Shown: positions 15,794 through 23,568 of the stretch, one piece after another
How the letters are laid out: each line of letters begins with the position of its first letter
Numbering within the stretch: the stretch's first letter is position 1
Source: a virus
Strand: one strand, 5' to 3'
IMG/VR virus record: IMGVR_UViG_3300036828_000227
Location: 1 to 36,311 of that record
Length of the DNA: 36,311 nt
The notes under the pieces: generated by a model
Told to the model about the DNA's origin: nothing
Database searches by the model: none
The model's input: only the letters and a program-made list of their open reading frames with translations
Translations under genes and position numbers: made by a program

Positions 15794-17337
15794 CCTGCTC
15801 CTCTCGTGGCAGAGGCGTCAACCGGCGGCTGTTGGTCGGCGGCGCCTGATGGTTGCGGTGGCTGTGGCCCGCCCGGGATGGGTGGTCCCGGTGGCGGTAC
15901 GACCGGCTTGTCGACGTTGGCCTGTGCCAGCGCCTCGTCGGCAGCCTGTTTCGTCATGCGGGCGATCTGTTGCGGGCTGAAATAGCCCGACAGCTCCCAG
16001 AGCGCCTCCTTGGGCGTCCCGAGTTGGGCCAGCTTGATCAGCATGTCGCCCATCTGGGCGTCGGACTTGGTCTCGGGCGATTGCCAGATCGTCTCGCAGC
16101 TCTTATCGAGGGCGGTGTCCGAGCCCTGCATGGTCAGCGCCGTCCGCATCATCAGCTCCCACGCCTCGCCGAAGAACCGTTGGCGGCGCAGGACCTTCTT
16201 GACCAGTCCGGTCTCGGCCGCTTTGAGGGCTTCGCCGCTCGGCATCTGCCCACGAGGCAGGAGGTAGTACGCCGGCGTCCGAGTGATCGAGGCCAGATGC
16301 GCGATGTCGGCTTCGGCGGCGGCGATGTAGTTCTCGAGGCTGGCTTCGCCGAACTCGCCGAACTTGGCGTCGGGGTTCTCGGTCATCCAGAGTCGATCGA
16401 CGGCGGCTCGGAACGGTTCGACCGGTGTCCCCGTCTCGGGATCGCGTGGGATCTCCATGCCGCTGATCCACTTCTGGCGGAACGCTGAGAACTGCGCCGC
16501 CAGCATCCGGTTGAACACCGTCTCGTTGATGCGGTCCATCATTTCGATGGCGCCGCCGGAGAGCTCGCTGCGTCCGCCTGTCAACAGACGTGGGTTGTTG
16601 GGGAACTCGATCATCGGCACGACGCCGAACGGGTTGGGTAGCGGCCACGGTTCGCCGTTGACCTCGCGAGGTGACCAGCTGCCTGTCGGCGGCATCGTGC
16701 CGGCGGTGCCGGTGCCTTGGTCGGCGGTGTATTTGTAGATGAACGCCGGCGTGTAGAGGGTGGCGTGCCAGTAGCCGTTGTCGTCGCACCAGCGTTTGAG
16801 GCCCATAGTGGTCTGGTGGCGATCAGCGGCCGGGGCGTAGGTGATGCACTCGCTCGGATGCTCAGCCGTGATGTGAACGTCGCCTATGTCGTCGGGCCAG
16901 CAGAGGCAGTAGGCCGTACCCCAGACCAGCGCCTCGACGTGGATTTCGTCTGATCGAGCGTCGAGGTTGTTCGTCTGCCAGACGTCGTCCCACGCTTGCA
17001 GGTCGGCGTCAAGGTCGCCCGTGGCCGGGAAGCGAAATCCGACGACCCGCAGTCGTTCGTTGACAGCGTCGACGATCAGCTCGGCCCAGTTGGAACGTGA
17101 CTCGGATAGCAGTCGCCGATAGACGACCTGCGCTTGTGTCGGGCCGAACCAGAGCCGATGTTCGCCGCGGTAGTACCAGTCGTAGACGCGGGCGCGTTGC
17201 CAGCGGTACGTCAGAGCCGATCCGAGGAACACGATCCAGTCGTGCGGATCGAAGTCCTCGTCCAGCTCCGGCGCCAGATGCCACATCGTTACGCCGTCGA
17301 CAACGAGCGGCGACGGCGAATACATGATGTTGGTCAT
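15790..17337 (-). CDS. Portal protein (SPP1 gp6-like)
   Basis: 515 aa. WAELIVDAVNERLRVVGFR, the internal 'ELSGGAIEMMDRINETVFNR' and 'SITRTPAYYLLPRGQMPSGE' are diagnostic of actinophage portal proteins of the SPP1-like class. The dodecameric ring is the DNA channel for packaging. C-terminal about 60 residues are Pro/Gln-rich and probably flexible. Starts 3 nt after the 45-aa gene. Confidence 0.95.
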   Translation of the reverse strand: MTNIMYSPSPLVVDGVTMWHLAPELDEDFDPHDWIVFLGSALTYRWQRARVYDWYYRGEHRLWFGPTQAQVVYRRLLSESRSNWAELIVDAVNERLRVVGFRFPATGDLDADLQAWDDVWQTNNLDARSDEIHVEALVWGTAYCLCWPDDIGDVHITAEHPSECITYAPAADRHQTTMGLKRWCDDNGYWHATLYTPAFIYKYTADQGTGTAGTMPPTGSWSPREVNGEPWPLPNPFGVVPMIEFPNNPRLLTGGRSELSGGAIEMMDRINETVFNRMLAAQFSAFRQKWISGMEIPRDPETGTPVEPFRAAVDRLWMTENPDAKFGEFGEASLENYIAAAEADIAHLASITRTPAYYLLPRGQMPSGEALKAAETGLVKKVLRRQRFFGEAWELMMRTALTMQGSDTALDKSCETIWQSPETKSDAQMGDMLIKLAQLGTPKEALWELSGYFSPQQIARMTKQAADEALAQANVDKPVVPPPGPPIPGGPQPPQPSGAADQQPPVDASATRGAG

Positions 17338-17340
17338 GCG

Positions 17341-17478
17341 CTAGTCCTTGGTCAGCGGCCCCATGTCGTCCGGCATCAGCGAGCTGGTGTCGAGGTCTTC
17401 GGGATTCATGCCGAACTCGTCGGGTGAGGTGTCGACGTCGCTGTTGTCGGGCACCCATTGGCCGTAGCGGTCATACAT
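17341..17478 (-). CDS. 45-aa acidic small protein between terminase and portal
   Basis: ATG 17478 overlaps the previous stop as TGATG; TAG at 17343-17341, three nucleotides before the portal start. Sequence begins MYDRYGQWVPDNSDVDTSPD and continues acidic. The coupled start and tight spacing support it as a real gene. Function unknown. Confidence 0.65.
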   Translation of the reverse strand: MYDRYGQWVPDNSDVDTSPDEFGMNPEDLDTSSLMPDDMGPLTKD

Positions 17479-17717
17479 CAGCGGTTCCTTCGCTTGTCGA
17501 CCACCGCTTTGACCGTGGAATGTGAGCCCCTGGTGTTACTGGACGCAGCGAAGGTCAGCGCGGCGGCATGGATGTTCTGGCGTTGACGTTCGCTGATGCC
17601 GGCCTTGGCTGCCATGGCTTTGGTCGGCACCGGATAGCGCCAGTTCGACCGTGGTCCCGAGCTGTAGACGAACGCCTCCTTGGGGAGTTTGTTGCGTTGT
17701 TTGCTGGTGAGAGCCAC
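17478..17717 (-). CDS. 79-aa basic protein of the terminase-portal junction
   Basis: Motifs LTSKQRNKLPKEAFVY and YPVPTKAMAAKAGISERQRQ. The 'LP..AF.Y....R.YPvp....A..a' pattern also appears in small domains near portal or protease genes of other phages (DUF6582-like), where its function is not established. Basic and probably soluble. Follows operator site 5 and couples to the 45-aa gene. Confidence 0.75.
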   Translation of the reverse strand: MALTSKQRNKLPKEAFVYSSGPRSNWRYPVPTKAMAAKAGISERQRQNIHAAALTFAASSNTRGSHSTVKAVVDKRRNR

Positions 17718-17737
17718 GAGTCCCAGTCTGCACCCGT

Positions 17738-17753
17738 TGATAGACGTCTGTCA
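17738..17753. promoter_or_regulatory. Operator site 5 (TGATAGACGTCTGTCA)
   Basis: One mismatch to the consensus palindrome. Lies in the 44-bp gap between the large terminase stop and the 79-aa gene. Confidence 0.85.
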
Positions 17754-17761
17754 GCAAGGAG

Positions 17762-19219
17762 TCAACCGAAGCCGGCCGATAGGTAGTCGTGGGAGACCTG
17801 TGGCGGGGCTGTGATCAGGCCCCAGCGAGCCAACGTGGCGGCGACGAGCGGTGAGATGTCGGCGTTCGCTCGGCGGGCCCAGGCCCACGATTCGCCGACG
17901 CGGCGCTTGGTCGCAGCGGTCACGGCGTCGCTCAGGCGATAGTCGCCACGGTGGCTCAGACGAGCGTGGACAGCGGCATCGTGGAAGTCGCCGCAGGCCC
18001 GCACGAGGTCGGTCAGCGGGATCAGCCGGACCTTGTGACGGCCCTTGTCGTCGCTGGTCAACCGCTCGAGCGCCGGGATGGCCGAGGCAGCCGGCGAGCC
18101 ACGGTCGAGGGTGATCAGACCGTTCCACTGGTTTGCGACCTCAGCGGCTCGCATGACGATGCGGTCGAGGTCTGAGCCCGATTCGAGGAGCTCGATGGCG
18201 GTGATGTCACCCGAGCCGGTCATGCCTGCCACGGCCAGAGCGCCACGATCGCGCTCCGGCGTGAAGTCCAGTCCGAACGCCACCGGCACGACGGGCACGA
18301 GGTCGTCCCGGCGACAGGCTGCCCACGTCACGGCGTCGATGCCGGTGATGGTGTTGGCCTCGGTCCAGACGTTCAGATGCTCACGCAGAAACGTCGATCG
18401 GTCCATGGTCAGCGCCCCGTCGCTCAGCGCCGTCTCGAGCACGCCGCCGGGTTGGCCGAGGGACGGGTTGGCGTCAGACCACGCCTGGTGGTCGTAGACA
18501 TCAGCGTCAGGATCGGCGGCGTACTCGAACCAGCACATCGACGATGCCGGGTTGTCAACCTCGAGCCGGCCGATGTCGGTGTAGTGGCGCCACAGCACTG
18601 AGCGCAGGTCGCCGGCGTTGGACAGCAGCCAGATTTGGGCGTGCGCTCGAGCCGCCATGGCCGGAGCGATGGCCGACACGACGCCCATGTCCTCGTGTGC
18701 GTGGGCCTCGTCGATGACGGCCAGGTCGATGGACAGTGAGCGACCGGCTTTGCGTGAGTTCGGCGTGACCGGTAGATAGCGGCTGCCGTTGTCCATGACC
18801 AGCATCTCGCGGTGGTTGGTCCGATCGACTCGAGCAACGCGCTGGGCGAACGGTGTCGTCATGAGCAGATCGACGTGCTCGTCCCACTTGGTCTTGGCGA
18901 GCCCGCGGTCCTGTGCCGTGTACGCAACCGTTTGTCGAGGCGGAATCAGCTGTCGGGCTATGCGAGAACAGACGAGTGTCGTCTTGCCGTTCTGACGGGC
19001 GACGCCCACGCCGACCGTTCGATAGAGCGGGATCTTCGAGATCGGGTGGTACTCGCCAGCCACGTCGACGACGTCGTTCTGCCAGTCGAAGAACGGCCAG
19101 CCGAGCAAGGCTGCGACTTGACGATCGAGCGGGCCACGCGTCGGCAGCTCGAGACGACGCTTGGTTCCGAACCGTGGGCTAGAGGTCAGCGATCGGGGCG
19201 TTTGCTGGATCGAGCTCAC
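17762..19219 (-). CDS. terL: Terminase large subunit
   Basis: About 485 aa from GTG 19219, which has GGGAGC about 10 nt upstream; the exact start is uncertain because the frame stays open to 19324. ATPase domain: Walker A GVGVARQNGKTT (about 70-81), Walker B LAVIDEAHA (about 166-174). Nuclease domain: GLDFTPERD and LITLDRGSP supply the acidic metal-binding residues. It packages DNA into the prohead with TerS and the HNH protein. It overlaps terS by about 40 nt. Confidence 0.94.
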   Translation of the reverse strand: MSSIQQTPRSLTSSPRFGTKRRLELPTRGPLDRQVAALLGWPFFDWQNDVVDVAGEYHPISKIPLYRTVGVGVARQNGKTTLVCSRIARQLIPPRQTVAYTAQDRGLAKTKWDEHVDLLMTTPFAQRVARVDRTNHREMLVMDNGSRYLPVTPNSRKAGRSLSIDLAVIDEAHAHEDMGVVSAIAPAMAARAHAQIWLLSNAGDLRSVLWRHYTDIGRLEVDNPASSMCWFEYAADPDADVYDHQAWSDANPSLGQPGGVLETALSDGALTMDRSTFLREHLNVWTEANTITGIDAVTWAACRRDDLVPVVPVAFGLDFTPERDRGALAVAGMTGSGDITAIELLESGSDLDRIVMRAAEVANQWNGLITLDRGSPAASAIPALERLTSDDKGRHKVRLIPLTDLVRACGDFHDAAVHARLSHRGDYRLSDAVTAATKRRVGESWAWARRANADISPLVAATLARWGLITAPPQVSHDYLSAGFG

Positions 19220-19730
19220 GAGCGATCCGCTCCCACGGGTCTTCGGTGTCGTCGTCGGTTCCGAGTTCGATGCCTTGCAGTTCTTCGATGCTGACGATGA
19301 GCGTGGAACGCTCGAGCTTGGCACCGAGCTCCATGAGACGGGCGATGATGCTGGCTGGCATCGTCTCAGCGTCGAGCATGGTCAGCGCCTGCAACGCTTT
19401 CATGATGGCGGCGCGGCCAGCACGCCGATGAACAGCGTGCATCGAACGGATCGCCTCTAGGCGCTCGCGGTCTTCGATGCGATGGCAGGCGTCGTCCCAG
19501 GCGCTGACCCGCTCATGCCAGTCCCACTCGACAGCGATGGCACGCAGACGTCGAGCGGACAGATTGGCTTGATCGGCGATGCGGTCGAACGACCGCTGCA
19601 TCGGCGTGAGGTCACGGAACAGACGAAACGCGCTGTAGTTCTTGAGCGGTTCGCCGGCCTGACGATCCCACGGCGTCTGGTCAGGTAGGTCGAAGTCGGA
19701 TGCGTCGGGGAACGAGGGCGCTGTAGTCAT
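19179..19730 (-). CDS. terS: Terminase small subunit
   Basis: 183 aa. N-terminal third is Asp/Pro-rich; about 45-75 is a helix-turn-helix (QRSFDRIADQANLSARRLRA), then a helical oligomerisation region and acidic C-terminus. Recognises the packaging site and hands DNA to TerL. Located 13 nt after the HNH gene and overlapping terL. Confidence 0.88.
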   Translation of the reverse strand: MTTAPSFPDASDFDLPDQTPWDRQAGEPLKNYSAFRLFRDLTPMQRSFDRIADQANLSARRLRAIAVEWDWHERVSAWDDACHRIEDRERLEAIRSMHAVHRRAGRAAIMKALQALTMLDAETMPASIIARLMELGAKLERSTLIVSIEELQGIELGTDDDTEDPWERIARELDPANAPIADL

Positions 19731-19743
19731 GATCCCGCAGTAG

Positions 19744-20037
19744 TCACCAGTGCCGAGATGGTTGTGGTAGCGGTCGGCCGTTGCTGTCGCGTTGCCGCTG
19801 ACGCAGAAGGTCGGCCAGCAGCTTGCCTTGCTGATGTTGGCAAGGAGCGCACGCTGGTAGGAGCTGGCAGCAGCCAGACCCGTTGACGTGGTCGTGGAGG
19901 GCCAGGGGCGGATCGTGGTCAGCGGTGGTCGAGGTGGCTCCGTGGCAGGTCAGTCGCAGGACGCAGGGCAGACCCAGCAGACGCTGTCGTTGTTGGCGGT
20001 AGCGGTAGTCGTAGGGGCTGCCTCGTCGTGGCACCAT
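19744..20037 (-). CDS. HNH endonuclease (terminase-associated)
   Basis: 97 aa. LPCVLRLTCHGATSTTADHD, followed by PPLALHDH and LLPACAPCQHQQGK, the ββα-metal HNH fold: the His-His pair in DHDPP...HDH with paired cysteines holding a structural zinc. HNH proteins of this type next to terS are required with terminase for cos cleavage in HK97-like phages. The location at the start of the late module supports cos-type packaging. No clear Shine-Dalgarno; TAACGT five bases before the ATG could be the -10 of a leaderless start, only weakly supported. Confidence 0.85.
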   Translation of the reverse strand: MVPRRGSPYDYRYRQQRQRLLGLPCVLRLTCHGATSTTADHDPPLALHDHVNGSGCCQLLPACAPCQHQQGKLLADLLRQRQRDSNGRPLPQPSRHW

Positions 20038-20371
20038 CCCTGACGTTACGCCCGAGCGTCGAGTGGCTGTTAGTAGTAGCTAGCTGACTCACCATCCCCC
20101 GTCGTTGCAGCAGTAGCTGGCCGCCGCCTGCCTCGTCGATCGGCTACGCGCCGTGGTCCAGATCCCCCCCCCCCACCTGACGTGGGGTTCCAATCCTCGG
20201 CACCACTCACTCCCAAAAATCTCTCTACCCGCTCGGATCGCAAAAGGCCGAACCGGCCAGTAGAGAGCCCGCAGTCGTCCGCCAGAGCTCGTCGCAAACG
20301 CCCAAGAGCGAAAGGCCCACACGAGGCCCACCCGCCCACGAGTGCTCAAGCGCCGCTCAAGCGCAAACCGG

Positions 20372-20395
20372 CCGACTCATAACCACCCGACCTCG
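20372..20395. repeat. 24-bp direct repeat, copy B
   Basis: Exact copy of 2617-2640, same orientation, in the candidate cos region. Together the copies bracket the late structural module. Confidence 0.75.
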
Positions 20396-20556
20396 CTGAT
20401 TGAATCGCCCACGGACAACCGCCTGATCGGCCGTGGTCCGCAGCGAGGTCTGGACCACCGGACCCCGACGGCTCATGAGGCTCCTGAGAGTTGATGCCGG
20501 CCTAAGAGTGCGGCTGTCTCGCCCCGGCCTACCACCAACGCAACTGCACAGAAATC

Positions 20557-20572
20557 GGCGCCTTTTGGCACC
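20557..20572 (-). terminator. Hairpin after the ParB-like gene
   Basis: On the - strand GGTGCC-AAAA-GGCGCC, a 6-bp stem with one wobble, right behind operator site 6. The loop and position mirror the hairpin behind operator site 1. No long U-tract. Confidence 0.4.
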
Positions 20573-20574
20573 TC

Positions 20575-20590
20575 TGATAGACGTCTGTCA
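20575..20590. promoter_or_regulatory. Operator site 6 (TGATAGACGTCTGTCA)
   Basis: One mismatch to consensus. The terminal TCA is the stop codon of the ParB-like gene on the - strand, and a hairpin follows. Confidence 0.85.
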
Positions 20591-21367
20591 GCCAGCCTGT
20601 TCCGCCTCGCTCGGCCCCGCCATCGCTCCCGCCTTCGCCGTTTCGACCGCTCGCAACGCCGTGGTCGTCAGCACGTCGATCGCCACCGCCATGTTCTTGA
20701 TGTTCCGGCTCCGGGCGAACGCCACGAGGGCATGGCTGAACTCGTCGAACTGGTCGAGGCTGGCCGCCCCGATCATCTCGGCCCCGCCCTCGCACGCCTT
20801 GACCAGCTCGTCGATCTGCTCGATCTGCGTGGGCAGGAACAAGAACATGACCATGCGCCAGTCGAACTCCGCATGTGGGATCAGCAGGTCGGTGTCCTGG
20901 CCCTGTGGCGACGGCAGCCAGTTCTCGTCGAGGCCCGACATCAGCATGTCGTCGACCGACTCGAGGGCCGCGACCAGCTGGGCCAGGATCGCTTCGTCGG
21001 GAGCACCGACGAGCTCGTTGTGGGCGATCTGCTTGGCGATGATCCGGCCCTTGCTCATGGCCTGCTTGTCGACCATGACCGGAATCCGCCGGAGGCCGGC
21101 GGCTCTGGCCGCCCGGACCCGGTGGTGCCCCGACACGATGGAGATGGGCCCGACGCCGCCCGGCTGGTGGCAGTACGGCAGGGACTCGATCATGCCGCGG
21201 ATGCGGATGTTCTCGGTCAGGCGGTCCATGTGGCGGGGCTGCATCTGCTGGGCGTTGACGTCCTGCTCACGCAGCTCGGCGATGTCGACCCACTCGATCC
21301 AGAGGTCCGGCGCCAGCTCCATGCTGGTCTCGGTTACGCCGGGGTTGATGCTCTCGCTTTTTGCCAC
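20588..21367 (-). CDS. ParB/sulfiredoxin-fold protein
   Basis: 259 aa. IEWVDIAELREQDVNAQQMQ, then RHMDRLTENIRIRGMIESLP and VSGHHRVRAARAAGLRRIPV form a ParB/Srx-like N-terminal domain with the characteristic GHHRv.A (G.HR) box that in ParB binds CTP. There is no ParB helix-turn-helix after it; the C-terminal half is helical and Ala-rich, so a chromosome-partition role is unlikely. Phage ParB-like proteins often sit beside DNA-modification genes, as here (overlapping the methyltransferase-like gene by 34 nt). Nuclease or modification roles are possible. Confidence 0.82.
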   Translation of the reverse strand: MAKSESINPGVTETSMELAPDLWIEWVDIAELREQDVNAQQMQPRHMDRLTENIRIRGMIESLPYCHQPGGVGPISIVSGHHRVRAARAAGLRRIPVMVDKQAMSKGRIIAKQIAHNELVGAPDEAILAQLVAALESVDDMLMSGLDENWLPSPQGQDTDLLIPHAEFDWRMVMFLFLPTQIEQIDELVKACEGGAEMIGAASLDQFDEFSHALVAFARSRNIKNMAVAIDVLTTTALRAVETAKAGAMAGPSEAEQAG

Positions 21368-22770
21368 GATTGCTCCTTTGCGAGGAAGTCGGTCACGACG
21401 TTGTCGTAGTCGCCATGCTGCCAGTCGGCTCCGTAGATCAGCGCGTGGCCGTCAGGGTGTGGTTTGCGTTCGACCAGACGCATGAGCCCCCGCAGGCCCT
21501 TCGCTTCGGGGTGCCGTGAGTATTCGACCGTCACCAGGCCCTTGGAGGCTTGGAGGAACACGGCGTTCAGCGGGGTCGAGGTGAGCTGGACCGTTCGCTT
21601 TTGCAACGCGACCATCGTCATGAGCCGGGTCGTCCGCAGGGTGTCATGCGGCGCCCCGACGGCAAAGCGCAGGATGATGTGGCTCGTCCATCGGCTCGAG
21701 GACTGGTGCGGGAACGACATCGACGCGTGGCTGTAGCCGATCACGCCGGCCGCGTGGCCGTCGACGATCACCAGCAGACCGCTGCCGCCGTCGGTGACCG
21801 CCAGGCGGTGCATCCACAGCCCGCGGTAGTAGTCCACGACCTCGCGCTTGACCACGACGACCTTGATCTCGCTGTCGGGCCGGATCTCGTAGTCGTAGGG
21901 CATGACCGGCAGATCGGCCGGCGTCACCGTGACGCTGGCCCGACGGCTGACGACGGGCCCGCCGGTGATGTCGAAGATTTCGTCGGGCCGGTTGCTGATC
22001 AGGTAGACGTACTGGCCCAGCGACAGATCCCGGGCGAAGATCGGCCGCGGGTGGCTGGCCGTTCCCGGTTCCTTCTGCTGGAGGCACAGCATCAGAGCTG
22101 GAGCGTCCTCGAACATCTCGATCATGCGGTCGACGCCGTTGGCCGGGTCGAAGAACTCGTAGGTCGGCTCGGCCCACGTCAGTCGGCCCTTGGTGTCGAA
22201 GAACCGCTCGAAGCCCTTGAAATACGTCGGCGGGTTGCAGTTGACGATGGTGTGGGGATCGTTGATGACCTCGGTCATGTGGCTCCACATATCCTGCGCC
22301 CGGTAATCCAGCCCGGACAGGCGCTCGACGAGGCCCCGCAATCGCTCGGTGATCGAGTCGACGTGGGTCTGGCGATTCTCGGTCAGGTCGATGATGAGGG
22401 TCTTCCAGTAGTCGGCTTCGCTGCGAGCCTGCGTCCGGGCCAGCAGTTGGACCCACAGCAGATGCGCGGCTTGGTCGATCGGCTTCTCGGGGAGCTCCAC
22501 GACGGCGCCGTCGACCCGCACGTCGAGGCTGGTGAGATCGCGGCCGGTCAGCAGTCCGCCGACGATGGCGGTGTAGAGGCTGACATCGCTGCACTCCATC
22601 TGGCCCGGCGCCCAGCCGGCGTTATGGGCGACCATCGGCATGGCGAAGGCGCCGGCGCAGGGCTCGACGTAGCGGGTGTAGCCGCGCTGGCGGGCGGCTC
22701 CGAAGACCTGATGGCAGAAGGCGCGTTCGGGGGCGTCCCAGCTGTTGAGGAACAGGATGGCGGGCGACAT
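21334..22770 (-). CDS. DNA methyltransferase-like protein with C-terminal GNAT/Mom-like domain
   Basis: 478 aa from ATG 22770; a GTG at 22782 would lie in the tRNA end and is less likely. N-terminal domain: YVEPCAGAFAMPMVAHNAGW resembles motif I of D12-class adenine methyltransferases (EPFAG), and IVNCNPPTYFKGFERFFD resembles motif IV (DPPY), here NPPTY. C-terminal part (about 330-460): LLVIVDGHAAGVIGYSHASM, then HIILRFAVGA and LMTMVALQKRTVQL suggest a GNAT-like acyltransferase related to Mu Mom. I infer base modification of phage DNA; the catalytic state of each half needs checking. Confidence 0.72.
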   Translation of the reverse strand: MSPAILFLNSWDAPERAFCHQVFGAARQRGYTRYVEPCAGAFAMPMVAHNAGWAPGQMECSDVSLYTAIVGGLLTGRDLTSLDVRVDGAVVELPEKPIDQAAHLLWVQLLARTQARSEADYWKTLIIDLTENRQTHVDSITERLRGLVERLSGLDYRAQDMWSHMTEVINDPHTIVNCNPPTYFKGFERFFDTKGRLTWAEPTYEFFDPANGVDRMIEMFEDAPALMLCLQQKEPGTASHPRPIFARDLSLGQYVYLISNRPDEIFDITGGPVVSRRASVTVTPADLPVMPYDYEIRPDSEIKVVVVKREVVDYYRGLWMHRLAVTDGGSGLLVIVDGHAAGVIGYSHASMSFPHQSSSRWTSHIILRFAVGAPHDTLRTTRLMTMVALQKRTVQLTSTPLNAVFLQASKGLVTVEYSRHPEAKGLRGLMRLVERKPHPDGHALIYGADWQHGDYDNVVTDFLAKEQSWQKARASTPA

Positions 22771-22783
22771 GAAGCCTGGCACG

Positions 22784-22856
22784 ACCGCCGCCCAGGACTC
22801 GAACCTGGGACCTCCGGCTTCGTAGGCCGGTGCTCTGTCCCCTGAGCTAGCGGCGG
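22784..22856 (-). tRNA. tRNA-Arg (anticodon ACG)
   Basis: Full cloverleaf on the - strand: acceptor stem CCGCCGC/GCGGCGG (7 perfect pairs, 22850-22856 with 22785-22791), D-arm GCTCAGGGGACAGAGC, anticodon arm CCGGC-CTACGAA-GCCGG with anticodon ACG (22823-22821), T-arm CCAGG-TTCGAGT-CCTGG. CCA is not encoded. It lies 13 nt before the methyltransferase start, inside a leftward gene block, so the transcript must be processed. ACG (read as ICG) serves CGU/CGC/CGA codons. Confidence 0.95.
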
Positions 22857-22893
22857 ATTGGTTACCGCCTGAGAGATGCGGGCTGCACGCAGG

Positions 22894-23112
22894 CTAGGCC
22901 AGGGTCTCGGGCCACGCATCCGCGCAGGGCTGACACAGCGCCACGCCGTCGCTGCTGGCGTAGATCGAGTTGAGGTGGACCAGCACGCCGCTGTGGCGTA
23001 GGTCGCCCAGGCACACGCCCATGCGGTCAGGGTGTCGGGCACCGCAGAAGCAGTGGCAGGGACGCGGCGACGGTGACAGCTGCTCGACCTCGAGCACGGC
23101 GGGTCGGCTCAC
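22894..23112 (-). CDS. 72-aa small zinc-binding-like protein
   Basis: GTG start overlapping the previous stop (GTGA). CHCFCGARHPDRMGVCLGDL and later LCQPCADAW give several Cys pairs in a zinc-ribbon-like spacing. Follows the ribbon-helix-helix gene and precedes the tRNA. Function unknown. Confidence 0.68.
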   Translation of the reverse strand: MSRPAVLEVEQLSPSPRPCHCFCGARHPDRMGVCLGDLRHSGVLVHLNSIYASSDGVALCQPCADAWPETLA

Positions 23113-23267
23113 AGATACGCCTCGAGGGCGGCAGCGATGACCTCGCCCATGGTCAGCTCCGGCTCCTGGCTGACGCAGTAGACCCGCAGCTTTCGATGCA
23201 GGCGGTTGGGCAGCGGCACGTTCACGTTGGTGGTCTTCGATTGGGCTGTGGTCTGTGTCGGTGGCAT
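23109..23267 (-). CDS. Ribbon-helix-helix DNA-binding protein (leaderless)
   Basis: 52 aa from ATG 23267. TTNVNVPLPNRLHRKLRVYC (beta strand plus helix) followed by ELTMGEVIAAALEAYL (second helix) is a CopG/Arc-type fold that binds palindromic DNA as dimers. The start is chosen because TATCAT lies exactly 7 nt upstream with no Shine-Dalgarno, implying a leaderless message. A perfect copy of the 16-bp palindrome lies 64 bp upstream, so this protein is one candidate for the regulator of that network (inference). Confidence 0.75.
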   Translation of the reverse strand: MPPTQTTAQSKTTNVNVPLPNRLHRKLRVYCVSQEPELTMGEVIAAALEAYL

Positions 23268-23274
23268 AAGCCCG

Positions 23275-23280
23275 ATGATA
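23275..23280 (-). promoter_or_regulatory. -10 box (TATCAT) of a leaderless promoter
   Basis: TATCAT on the - strand matches TATAAT in 5 of 6 positions; 7 nt separate it from ATG 23267, so transcription should start at or next to the A of the start codon. No good -35 is seen 16-19 bp upstream. Confidence 0.5.
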
Positions 23281-23330
23281 GCGCCTAGCGGGCTTAGAAC
23301 GCAGTCTTGTTGCAACCTCGAAAAACCTGT

Positions 23331-23346
23331 TGATAGACGTCTATCA
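23331..23346. promoter_or_regulatory. Operator site 7 (perfect palindrome TGATAGACGTCTATCA)
   Basis: The only fully symmetric copy. It lies about 50 bp upstream of the leaderless -10 of the leftward block and in the region between the leftward and rightward early genes, so it may be the master regulatory site. Confidence 0.85.
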
Positions 23347-23568
23347 CACGCCCATAAGTCCGCTTAGCCAACTAAGCTGGGACTTGCCTCCCAGCGGGGA
23401 GGTCGGGACAGTCCACCGCCCGGAACCGACGTGGACACGGAAGCTCCATGGTTGGAGCAGCGGACGGTCCGCTCGAAGTTCGAGCAGCAGGTTCGCCAGA
23501 GGCACCCGGTCGTAGTTCATGGCCGCGGAGAGAGCTGGCGGATTCGGATAGCCGTCGCCTATCTCCAA
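23344..23568 (-). CDS. Doubtful small ORF (- strand) in the divergent region
   Basis: Up to 74 aa (TTG start) or 58 aa from ATG 23520: NYDRVPLANLLLELRADRPL and onward. In its favour, the stop codon is supplied by operator site 7, as for other genes here. Against it: no ribosome binding site, and an overlapping + strand ORF (23431-23697) looks equally coding. At most one of the two is likely real. Confidence 0.27.
   Translation of the reverse strand: MEIGDGYPNPPALSAAMNYDRVPLANLLLELRADRPLLQPWSFRVHVGSGRWTVPTSPLGGKSQLSWLSGLMGV

Larger units (their letters stand above)
20038..20574. other. Long intergenic region upstream of the terminase genes (candidate cos / late promoter region)
   Basis: About 540 bp with no convincing gene. 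It holds an 11-C run (20164-20174), a tandem GCGCTTGAGC unit (around 20345-20365), the second copy of the 24-bp repeat (20372-20395) and a hairpin at 20557-20572. Because HNH and TerS follow, the cohesive-end site is most likely here. I cannot pinpoint the cut or a late promoter by eye. Confidence 0.45.

Noticed and set aside
19546-19562. AGACGTC word in the small terminase gene
   Set aside because: Only the central 7 bp match; the flanks lack TGAT/ATCA symmetry.
20070-20349. - strand open frames in the terminase-upstream gap
   Set aside because: They read through the poly-G/poly-C tract, have Gly/Arg-biased sequence and no supported starts.
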